Of a DNA stretch of 6,085 nucleotides, positions 1 through 4,330 are shown piece by piece. The first letter of the stretch is position 1, and every line of letters begins with the position of its first letter. The translations under genes were made by a program, and so were the position numbers. The stretch comes from Chromatiales bacterium (lineage in GTDB: Bacteria > Pseudomonadota > Gammaproteobacteria > Chromatiales > Chromatiaceae). The stretch is from the NCBI GenBank assembly GCA_024762485.1, contig JANTHH010000165.1, positions 1 through 6,085 of the forward strand, in the 5' to 3' direction. The notes below the pieces were generated by a model. It was not told the DNA's origin. It worked only from the letters and a program-made list of their open reading frames with translations, and ran no database searches.

Positions 1-160
1 CGACGCCGCGGCCATGGTGGGCGACTGTGGCTGCCAGTACGGCTGCCCGGCCTGCGTCGGCCCCATCCTCGCCTCGGACGAAGAGCGGGGCTATTCGCCC
101 AAGGCGGCGGCACTACAGGTGCTGTCACTGTTGCGTGGTGAGGACGGCGGATGGATCTGA
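1..160 (+). CDS. mrfA: MrfA/YprA-type DEAD/DEAH-box DNA helicase, C-terminal fragment
   Basis: Only the last 52 codons are present; the first whole codon is at position 2 and TGA is at 158-160. The fragment carries a cysteine cluster of pattern C-x-C-x3-C-x2-C (CGCQYGCPAC, residues 9-18 of the fragment) followed by VGP. This is the hallmark of the DUF1998/MZB zinc-binding domain that ends YprA-type superfamily 2 helicases. In Bacillus the family member MrfA is an ATP-dependent 3'-5' DNA helicase that repairs mitomycin C damage with the exonuclease MrfB. The motor domains lie outside the window, so helicase activity is inferred from the Zn cluster and from the next gene, which encodes the MrfB-type partner. 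Its last 10 nt overlap the start of that gene, so the two are very probably translationally coupled. An unrelated DUF1998 protein is the alternative, but the neighbour makes it unlikely. Confidence 0.82.
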   Translation, partial: DAAAMVGDCGCQYGCPACVGPILASDEERGYSPKAAALQVLSLLRGEDGGWI

Positions 161-1383
161 ACCGACGCCTGCAGACATTGCGCCGCGAGGCCGGCGGCAT
201 TGCCGCAGACAATCTGCCGGATACAGCACCGGCAGGTGATGGGGACGCTCTGTCCACCCGTCTCGCCCGCCTCCAGCACGCCCGTCGGCATGGCCGGGGA
301 CGCAGTGCCACACGGCAGCCCCCGGTCGACGATCAGGAATTGGCCCGCCGCACGGGGGGACGGATACTCGCTGCCGGCCTGCTGTTGATCGAGCGGCAAC
401 ACCCCCTCTCTCACCCGCCGCACGAGATTTCCGTGCTGCCGCACCCCGCGTTGCCGGAGGCCGCAAAGCTCCACGCCAACGAGTGGGTGTGCATCGACAC
501 CGAGACCACCGGCCTGGCGGGCGGCAGCGGCACCCTCGCCTTCCTGCTCGGTATGGCCCGCGTGCAGGGAGAGAAGCTGGTGGTCCGTCAGTATTTGATC
601 AGCCGCTTCGCCGGCGAACGCGCCATGCTCGAACAGGCACTCGACTGGCTGGGTCCGGACACCGGCCTGATCAGCTACAACGGCAAGAGTTTCGACCTGC
701 CCCTGCTGAAGACCCGCAGCCGGCTCGCTGGTGTTGCCCCGGAGGCCTGGGAACGTCCCCATCTCGACCTGCTGCACGGCGTACGGCGTTGTTTCGACGG
801 CCGCTGGCCGGACTGTCGCCTGGCGACTGTCGAAGGTCGCTTGCTCGGGATCACCCGCCAGCATGACCTGCCTGGCAGCGAGGCGCCAGCCGCCTGGCTG
901 GCGCACCTGCAACAGGGCGATGCCGGTCGCCTGCCTGCCGTGCTCGACCACAATCGCCAGGACCTGGTCACCCTGCTGAGTCTGCACGACACCCTGGCGC
1001 GGGTGCATGAATCACCACAGGACTGGGCTGCCGATAGTGGCCGCATCGCACGCGCCTGGCTGCGGCAGGATGAGCCTCAGCGGGCACGCCGGCTGCTCGA
1101 GGACGCGCTCGACGATCTGGTACCGGCCGACCAGAACCTGCTGGCACGCCTGCGGCTACGTGACGGTGCGGTGACGGCAGCCTGTGAACTGCTCGAATCC
1201 CTGGCGGAAAACGGTGATACCGAGGCCAGCGAGCGCCTGGCCAAGTATCACGAGCACAAGACCCGTGACCTGCGGCGCGCCGCAGCATTCGCCCGGCGCC
1301 TGCCCGACGGCCCACAAAAAGCGCGCCGCCTGGGACGCATCGCCGCCAAGGACGGGCTCAATCACGAACTGCCCTTTGGCTGA
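151..1383 (+). CDS. mrfB: MrfB/YprB-type DEDD-family exonuclease (RNase H-like fold) with helical-repeat C-terminus
   Basis: 410 aa, close to the length of Bacillus YprB/MrfB. Residues 1-108 form a poorly conserved N-terminal region. Residues 112-285 form an RNase H-like/DnaQ-type 3'-5' exonuclease domain (RNase_H_2 type). Visible acidic motifs are IDTETTG with D116 and E118, SYNGKSFDLP with D182, the HLDLLH segment with D206, and HNRQDLV with H267 and D271, a complete DEDD-type two-metal set. Residues 290-400 are Ala/Arg/Leu-rich paired helices resembling TPR repeats, as reported for this family. The ATG at 151 has GAGG at 140-143, seven bases upstream, and overlaps the end of the helicase gene by 10 nt. 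In Bacillus, MrfB degrades DNA in a UvrABC-independent pathway for mitomycin adducts; the same role here is inference from domain content and gene pairing. It should be cytosolic, as no signal peptide or membrane segment is seen. A 305-aa frame on the opposite strand is a shadow of this gene. Confidence 0.88.
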   Translation: MDLNRRLQTLRREAGGIAADNLPDTAPAGDGDALSTRLARLQHARRHGRGRSATRQPPVDDQELARRTGGRILAAGLLLIERQHPLSHPPHEISVLPHPALPEAAKLHANEWVCIDTETTGLAGGSGTLAFLLGMARVQGEKLVVRQYLISRFAGERAMLEQALDWLGPDTGLISYNGKSFDLPLLKTRSRLAGVAPEAWERPHLDLLHGVRRCFDGRWPDCRLATVEGRLLGITRQHDLPGSEAPAAWLAHLQQGDAGRLPAVLDHNRQDLVTLLSLHDTLARVHESPQDWAADSGRIARAWLRQDEPQRARRLLEDALDDLVPADQNLLARLRLRDGAVTAACELLESLAENGDTEASERLAKYHEHKTRDLRRAAAFARRLPDGPQKARRLGRIAAKDGLNHELPFG

Positions 1384-1535
1384 GGCGGGTGCAGGCCGGC
1401 GACTGGGGGCCTCTACGTTATGGTGGCAACGCGCCCTTCATGCGCCACTGTGTGTGCACAGCAGATCAGACACGATGCCGAAAAGATGGAGCCTTACCCG
1501 GCAGCCCCGGGCCCCGTCCTATCGGGGCCAGGCAC
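1384..1535. other. Convergent intergenic region
   Basis: The 152 bp lie between the stop of the exonuclease gene (plus strand) and the stop of the PEBP-like gene (minus strand). A short hairpin with CTGTG (1448-1452), loop TGTG and CACAG (1457-1461) is present, as is the larger GC hairpin annotated at 1510-1529. AGGCC (1393-1397) can pair with GGCCT (1408-1412) just past the exonuclease stop, but the stem is only 5 bp and no T-run follows. No credible gene is seen; frames crossing the region lack family features. Confidence 0.6.
1510..1529 (-). terminator. GC-rich hairpin after the PEBP-like gene, possible terminator without T-run
   Basis: GGCCCCG (1510-1516) and CGGGGCC (1523-1529) form a perfect 7-bp stem with a 6-nt loop, starting 6 nt past the stop codon of the minus-strand PEBP-like gene. 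It is well placed to end or protect that transcript. Neither strand has a T-run after the stem, so it is not a canonical intrinsic terminator. It could instead be a 3'-end stabilising hairpin or act in both directions. Confidence 0.4.
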
Positions 1536-2117
1536 TCAGGGATAGCGACCGAGCAACTGGGTCTCGGCCAGCACGTGCCCGTCCATGGCCTGCAGCAATG
1601 CCGGCTTGTGCACAGCACCCAGGTCCGGCAACAGGGTATCCAGCGCATACAGCTTGAAGAAATAACGGTGCTGACCGATCGGTGGGCAGGGCCCGCCATA
1701 GCGGGTGCGCTTGAAGTCGTTGATGCCGAGCCGGGCACCTTCGGGCAATCCGGCCTCGCTCACCGCCTCGGGCAGGCCGTCGCTGTCCGGTGGCAGGTTG
1801 TAGACCAGCCAGTGCACCCAGGTCATGCGGGGTGCCGCCGGGTCCGGGGCGTCGGGGTCATCGACGATCAGCACCAGGCTGGCGGTACCGTCAGGGACCC
1901 CGCGCCAACTCAGGGGTGGCGAGATGTCCTCACCGTTGCAGGTGTATCGACTCGGTATCAGGCCACCCTCTTCAAAGGCGGCAGAGGTAATCGTAAAAGA
2001 CATGTTTCCCCCTTCGGCTGCAGACACCAGCGGCAGGCCCAGCAGCAGACAAATCCACATGCCGGGCCAGGCGCTGGCGGTAAGTCGTCGTAACAGGCTA
2101 TGTATCATCATGCCCAT
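1536..2117 (-). CDS. Exported YbhB/YbcL-family (PEBP-like) protein
   Basis: 193 aa. Residues 1-34 look like a Sec signal peptide: basic n-region (R10, R11), hydrophobic core at about 19-31 and a VSA-A or SAA-E cleavage site near residues 33-34, so the mature protein should be periplasmic. Residues 39-193 match the bacterial phosphatidylethanolamine-binding-protein fold of the YbhB/YbcL family: IPSRYTCNGEDISPPLSW (54-71), DDPDAP ligand-pocket motif (86-91), HWLVYNLP (102-109), and GINDFKRTRYGGPCPP followed by HRYFF (131-154). The family binds small anionic ligands; bacterial members have no agreed reaction, so ligand and role are unknown here. The ATG ending at 2117 was chosen because GGGAAG lies 6 nt upstream (2124-2129) and it gives a full signal peptide; ATGs ending at 2111 and 2108 are alternatives. 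A longer frame reaching 2321 has an N-terminus that is only a shadow of the upstream gene. The start overlaps the radical SAM gene's end by 20 nt, implying one transcript. A hairpin follows the stop. Confidence 0.9.
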   Translation of the reverse strand: MGMMIHSLLRRLTASAWPGMWICLLLGLPLVSAAEGGNMSFTITSAAFEEGGLIPSRYTCNGEDISPPLSWRGVPDGTASLVLIVDDPDAPDPAAPRMTWVHWLVYNLPPDSDGLPEAVSEAGLPEGARLGINDFKRTRYGGPCPPIGQHRYFFKLYALDTLLPDLGAVHKPALLQAMDGHVLAETQLLGRYP

Positions 2118-3078
2118 GTGTTTCTTCCCGGTTCGGGTGTGACGGCATGCGGCGGATATAGAAACGCTTGCCGTCATAATCGGTCTGTCGCAGCTTACCC
2201 GTCTCCAGCAACTGCTCGACCACGGACCAGTCATCGCCATTTCTTGCCAGCAGCTCTCGAACCGCCTGTTCGCGCATCGGGTGCACGGCGGTGATGCCCA
2301 GCAGGTCGGCCGCCGAGTCACCGGTGTAGCCGAAGGTGTCGCCCTCGTAGCCGGCCGTGATCTCGAGATGCGCCACCTGCTGGCTGACTATCTGATAATA
2401 GCGGGTCAGCGTGGCCTCGTCCGGCACCTGCACCTGGGGTTCGGCCGGCGGGCGGATCGGCACCGACAGGTAATGGCGCATGTCAGTCGCCAGATCGCCG
2501 AGATAGGTCGCCATGGCCGCTGCCGCCTCATCCGTATCATTGAGGCCGCGCACCAGCATGGTCTCGGTGGCGAGTATGCCCTTGTAGTGCTTTGCAAACA
2601 GACCTATGCCATCAAGGATCGCCTGGTGGTCGAGCGCAGCATCGGGTTGATTGACCTGTCGCCACAGCGCATCGTCGATGGCATCCACCTTCAGTGACAC
2701 CCAGTCGGCCTGCGCAAGGGTCTCGCGCACCTCCTCGCGCCAGATCAGCGAGGCATTGGAGATGACGGCGATGGGGATGCCCAGCGGCTTGAGCAGGCCG
2801 ATGGTCTCGGCCAGATGGATATCGAGTGTCGGCTCGCCATCGGGCACGAAGGTGAGGTAGTCCACCAACTCGTCCCGGCTCGCCAACTGTTGCAGGTGCT
2901 GGGCCACCGTATCGGCGATCTGTTGTGGCGGATAGAAGGCGCGGCGCGCCAGCTCGGTATGGGCGGTCGGCCCCACCTGGCAATAGACACAGGAGTAACT
3001 GCAGGACTTCGGCGGGATGTTGTTGATGCCCAGACTGCGTCCGAGACGGCGCGATGGAACGGGTCCGAAGGTCAGCAT
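2098..3078 (-). CDS. Radical SAM protein, COG0731/TYW1-like family
   Basis: 326 aa. The start FGPVPSRRLGRSLGIN (4-19) is characteristic of this family. It is followed by the 4Fe-4S/SAM cluster motif C26-x3-C30-x2-C33 (CSYSCVYCQ). Further landmarks are FVPDGEPTL (77-85, the GEP motif that contacts SAM), ISNASL (106-111), LKVDA (129-133) and ETMLVRGLND (172-181), consistent with a radical SAM barrel over about residues 20-235. Residues 262-311 look like a small winged-helix-type domain ending GKRFYIRRM. Archaeal and eukaryotic TYW1 relatives make the tricyclic base of wyosine in tRNA-Phe, but bacterial members lack the rest of that pathway and are uncharacterised, so no substrate is assigned. 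The ATG ending at 3078 has AGGAG at 3084-3088 with a 5-nt spacer and the N-terminus fits the family. The His/Asp-rich tail (317-326) is where the next gene's start overlaps. A 16-bp tandem duplication begins 3 nt upstream of the Shine-Dalgarno. Confidence 0.9.
   Translation of the reverse strand: MLTFGPVPSRRLGRSLGINNIPPKSCSYSCVYCQVGPTAHTELARRAFYPPQQIADTVAQHLQQLASRDELVDYLTFVPDGEPTLDIHLAETIGLLKPLGIPIAVISNASLIWREEVRETLAQADWVSLKVDAIDDALWRQVNQPDAALDHQAILDGIGLFAKHYKGILATETMLVRGLNDTDEAAAAMATYLGDLATDMRHYLSVPIRPPAEPQVQVPDEATLTRYYQIVSQQVAHLEITAGYEGDTFGYTGDSAADLLGITAVHPMREQAVRELLARNGDDWSVVEQLLETGKLRQTDYDGKRFYIRRMPSHPNREETHGHDDT
2124..2129 (-). promoter_or_regulatory. Shine-Dalgarno that fixes the PEBP-like start
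   Basis: On the minus strand this reads GGGAAG, 6 nt before the ATG ending at 2117. It lies within the coding sequence of the radical SAM gene, consistent with translational coupling, and supports this ATG over the two in-frame ATGs just downstream. Confidence 0.6.
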
Positions 3079-3083
3079 GTCGA

Positions 3084-3088
3084 CTCCT
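3084..3088 (-). promoter_or_regulatory. Shine-Dalgarno of the radical SAM gene
   Basis: The minus strand reads AGGAG, then TCGAC, then ATG, a consensus ribosome-binding site with 5-nt spacing. The tandem duplication at 3091-3122 lies just upstream of it. Confidence 0.75.
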
Positions 3089-3090
3089 AA

Positions 3091-3122
3091 GGGAAGCTCT
3101 GAATGAGGGAAGCTCTGAATGA
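3091..3122. repeat. Perfect 16-bp tandem duplication
   Basis: The unit GGGAAGCTCTGAATGA occurs twice with no gap, at 3091-3106 and 3107-3122, with no mismatch. It lies in the leader of the radical SAM gene, 3 bp beyond its Shine-Dalgarno. The second copy also forms most of the left arm of the palindrome at 3112-3145, so the duplication looks like a partial copying of that element's end. Confidence 0.9.
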
Positions 3123-3145
3123 ATCCATCCTGGATTCCTCAGTGC
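3112..3145. repeat. Imperfect palindrome, possible dispersed intergenic repeat element
   Basis: GAATCCA (3121-3127) pairs with TGGATTC (3131-3137) around a 3-nt loop. After a small internal loop, CTGA (3115-3118) pairs with TCAG (3139-3142), and GC (3112-3113) pairs with GC (3144-3145) across a T-T mismatch: 13 pairs in 34 nt. No T-run follows on either strand, so a terminator is unlikely. The form resembles REP/MITE-like intergenic repeats with one intact and one decayed arm; dispersal in the genome cannot be seen from one window. Confidence 0.55.
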
Positions 3146-3160
3146 ACGCTGTCGATTTTG

Positions 3161-3179
3161 GTGGCGCGTCTTGCGCCAC
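3161..3179. repeat. 7-bp GC stem-loop
   Basis: GTGGCGC (3161-3167) and GCGCCAC (3173-3179) form a perfect stem with loop GTCTT. TTTT lies just before it on the plus strand, the wrong side for a plus-strand intrinsic terminator, and AAAA follows it on the minus strand. It may be an operator-like site or incidental structure. Confidence 0.4.
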
Positions 3180-3269
3180 GGGAAACTCGCTGTCCATTGT
3201 GCGTTGCGCGCCGCGCCCCGACACTGACATCGGTCAATGGCAATGCCGATGGCTGCGTCTATCATGTGC

Positions 3270-3291
3270 CTGGCGCATCTCGCCAGAGATG
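3270..3291 (+). promoter_or_regulatory. Two mutually exclusive hairpins in the DUF2202 leader
   Basis: CTGGCG (3270-3275) can pair with CGCCAG (3281-3286) around CATCT, or CATCTC (3276-3281) can pair with GAGATG (3286-3291) around GCCA. The two folds share bases and cannot coexist. They end 13 nt before the GGAG ribosome-binding site. Short stems like these can arise by chance in GC-rich DNA, so a regulatory role is only a suggestion. Confidence 0.25.
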
Positions 3292-3304
3292 ACCGATTCC
3301 CGCT

Positions 3305-3308
3305 GGAG
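3305..3308 (+). promoter_or_regulatory. Shine-Dalgarno that fixes the DUF2202 start
   Basis: GGAG ends 6 nt before the ATG at 3315. The in-frame ATG at 3237 has no such site and would add 26 residues that do not resemble the family. Confidence 0.65.
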
Positions 3309-3314
3309 ACACCG

Positions 3315-3758
3315 ATGAGCCCGCAATCACACGACCAGCACCTGGCCGATGCGCTGAACGCCGCGCTGATGGACGAATACAAGGCCCGTGACACCTACCG
3401 CAAGATCATCGAACGCTTCGGCGAAGTGCGACCCTTCAGCAATATCGTCGAGGCGGAGCAGACGCACATCGACCTGCTGCTGCCGCTCTACGCGGCGCAC
3501 CACATCCCCGTGCCGCCAGCGCCGGACCCGGCGCGGATCGAGGCGCCTGCCAGTCTGCTCGAGGCCTGTCAGACAGGTGTGGCGGCGGAGATCGAGAATG
3601 TCGCTCTCTATGATCGTCTGCTGGCGATGGTGAGCGAGCCCGACGTGATCGAGGTATTTCAGCGACTGCAGGCGGCATCCCGTGATCACCACCTGCCCGC
3701 CTTCCAGCGCTGTGTGCAGCGTGGTGGTCAGCCCGGCCGCGGCCAGTCACGACGCTGA
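3315..3758 (+). CDS. Ferritin-like DUF2202 family protein
   Basis: 147 aa, predicted soluble and largely helical, with no signal peptide from this start. Residues 10-64 (ALMDEYKARDTYRKIIERFG, then VRPFSNIVEAEQTHIDLL) and 78-135 (AAEIENVALYDRLL, then VFQRLQAASRDHHLPAFQRC) match the two halves of the DUF2202 ferritin-like four-helix domain. Candidate metal ligands are E21, the ExxH pair E48 and H51, E92 or E94, and H125 or H126, which would allow a di-iron site. The linker (65-76) is Pro-rich (IPVPPAPDPARI). The family has no firmly established reaction; iron or redox chemistry is inferred from the fold. The gene is followed after 89 nt by feoA and feoB on the same strand, which favours an iron-linked role. 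The ATG at 3315 is chosen for its GGAG and family fit. The basic Gly/Arg tail (137-147) is probably disordered. Confidence 0.85.
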   Translation: MSPQSHDQHLADALNAALMDEYKARDTYRKIIERFGEVRPFSNIVEAEQTHIDLLLPLYAAHHIPVPPAPDPARIEAPASLLEACQTGVAAEIENVALYDRLLAMVSEPDVIEVFQRLQAASRDHHLPAFQRCVQRGGQPGRGQSRR

Positions 3759-3785
3759 GTGGACAGATCGAAATGGGCCAACCGC

Positions 3786-3815
3786 TTGACCGTCCGGCAT
3801 GCCTTGTGCTCGGAT
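3786..3815 (+). promoter_or_regulatory. Weak sigma70-like promoter candidate upstream of feoA
   Basis: In the 89-nt gap between the DUF2202 gene and feoA, TTGACC (3786-3791) is a good -35 match. The best -10 partner at 18-nt spacing is only TCGGAT (3810-3815), with a TG one base upstream. It is a poor match overall; feoA could equally be read from a promoter upstream of the DUF2202 gene. Confidence 0.2.
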
Positions 3816-3847
3816 CAACGAAAGACCAGCCACATCGCGTCCCCATC

Positions 3848-4330
3848 ATGAGCAACCATCAGGACCCGCAGCTACTCCCCGGTTGCGAATGTCAGATTCA
3901 GGGCCTGGGCCCGAACCCCAAGGTCGCCCAGCGCCTGGCGCAGATGGGCGTCCTGCCCGGCAGTGAGCTGGAGGTGGTGCGTGTCGCACCCTTCGGCCGC
4001 ACCCTCGAGGTGAGCATCGACGGCGGCCAGTCCATCGCCCTGCGCAGTGACGACCTGCGCCAGCTCGAGTGCAAGTCCGTGGCACTGCCGCTGTCCCTCA
4101 TCGACCGCAAGGCAAGCCCGCTCGTGAAGGTGCGCCGACTGCTGGGTGGCGCGACCTTCCGCCAGCGCATGCGCAAGCTCGGGGTTCAGCCGGGCACGAC
4201 GCTGCATATCGAATCCGTGCTCGGTTGGCCGCTGCAACTGCGCATCGATGACGCCGGGCAGGTGATCACCCTGGGGCGTGGTGAGGCCGGCAAGGTCATC
4301 GTCAGCCCGCAGGAGCCAGCCCATGGCTGA
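3848..4330 (+). CDS. feoA: FeoA family protein with two tandem FeoA (SH3-like) domains
   Basis: 160 aa, about twice the usual single-domain FeoA of about 75-85 aa. Domain 1 spans about residues 9-80 and includes QRLAQMGVLPGS (28-39), then VAPFG and GGQSIALRSDDLRQL. Domain 2 spans about 90-155 and includes QRMRKLGVQPGT (106-117), then LGWPLQLRID and GQVITLGRGEAGKVIV. The lined-up R-M/L-x-x-[ML]-G-V-x-P-G motifs show that the halves are homologous. FeoA is a small cytosolic protein thought to interact with FeoB and influence its GTPase or assembly in ferrous-iron uptake. The ATG at 3848 is preferred because the domain begins soon after; an in-frame ATG at 3773 would give 185 aa with an unrelated leader, and neither start has a good Shine-Dalgarno. 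The stop overlaps the feoB start by 8 nt. No Fur box is seen nearby. Confidence 0.9.
   Translation: MSNHQDPQLLPGCECQIQGLGPNPKVAQRLAQMGVLPGSELEVVRVAPFGRTLEVSIDGGQSIALRSDDLRQLECKSVALPLSLIDRKASPLVKVRRLLGGATFRQRMRKLGVQPGTTLHIESVLGWPLQLRIDDAGQVITLGRGEAGKVIVSPQEPAHG
4311..4315 (+). promoter_or_regulatory. Shine-Dalgarno of feoB inside feoA
   Basis: AGGAG lies 7 nt before the ATG at 4323, within the last codons of feoA. This strong site supports the chosen feoB start and translational coupling of the two genes. Confidence 0.75.

Larger units (their letters stand above)
3079..3314. promoter_or_regulatory. Divergent intergenic region between the radical SAM gene and the DUF2202 gene
   Basis: The 236 bp must hold the promoters for both directions unless they lie inside genes, but no convincing -35/-10 pair is recognised on either strand. 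Contents are the duplication and palindrome at 3091-3145, a hairpin at 3161-3179, a split inverted repeat ATCGGTCA (3229-3236) / TGACCGAT (3290-3297), and overlapping hairpins at 3270-3291. No AT-rich Fur-box-like 19-mer is seen, although the downstream genes concern iron. Confidence 0.5.

Noticed and set aside
91..1008. 305-aa open frame on the minus strand across the exonuclease gene
   Set aside because: No family motif, low-complexity Gln/Gly/Ala composition typical of antisense to GC-rich coding DNA; the plus strand carries a clear DEDD exonuclease.
1453..1460. Palindrome TGTGCACA as a regulator site
   Set aside because: A single 8-bp palindrome in a convergent gap with no promoter to control; likely chance.
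1389..2093. 234-aa plus-strand frame in the convergent region
   Set aside because: It lies mostly antisense to the PEBP-like gene, whose motifs and signal peptide are clear; its protein shows no recognised domain.
3161..3179. Intrinsic terminator
   Set aside because: The stem is good, but no T-run follows it on either strand and it lies between divergent genes where no terminator is expected.
3237..3314. Upstream in-frame ATG as the DUF2202 start
   Set aside because: The ATG at 3315 has GGAG at the right distance and matches the family's N-terminus; the additional 26 residues have no support.
3079..3314. Fur box for the iron genes
   Set aside because: No AT-rich 19-bp palindrome resembling GATAATGATAATCATTATC is present here or in the 3759-3847 gap.
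3773..3847. Upstream in-frame ATG as the feoA start
   Set aside because: The extra 25 residues do not resemble FeoA and no Shine-Dalgarno precedes it. The ATG at 3848 also lacks a strong one, so doubt remains.
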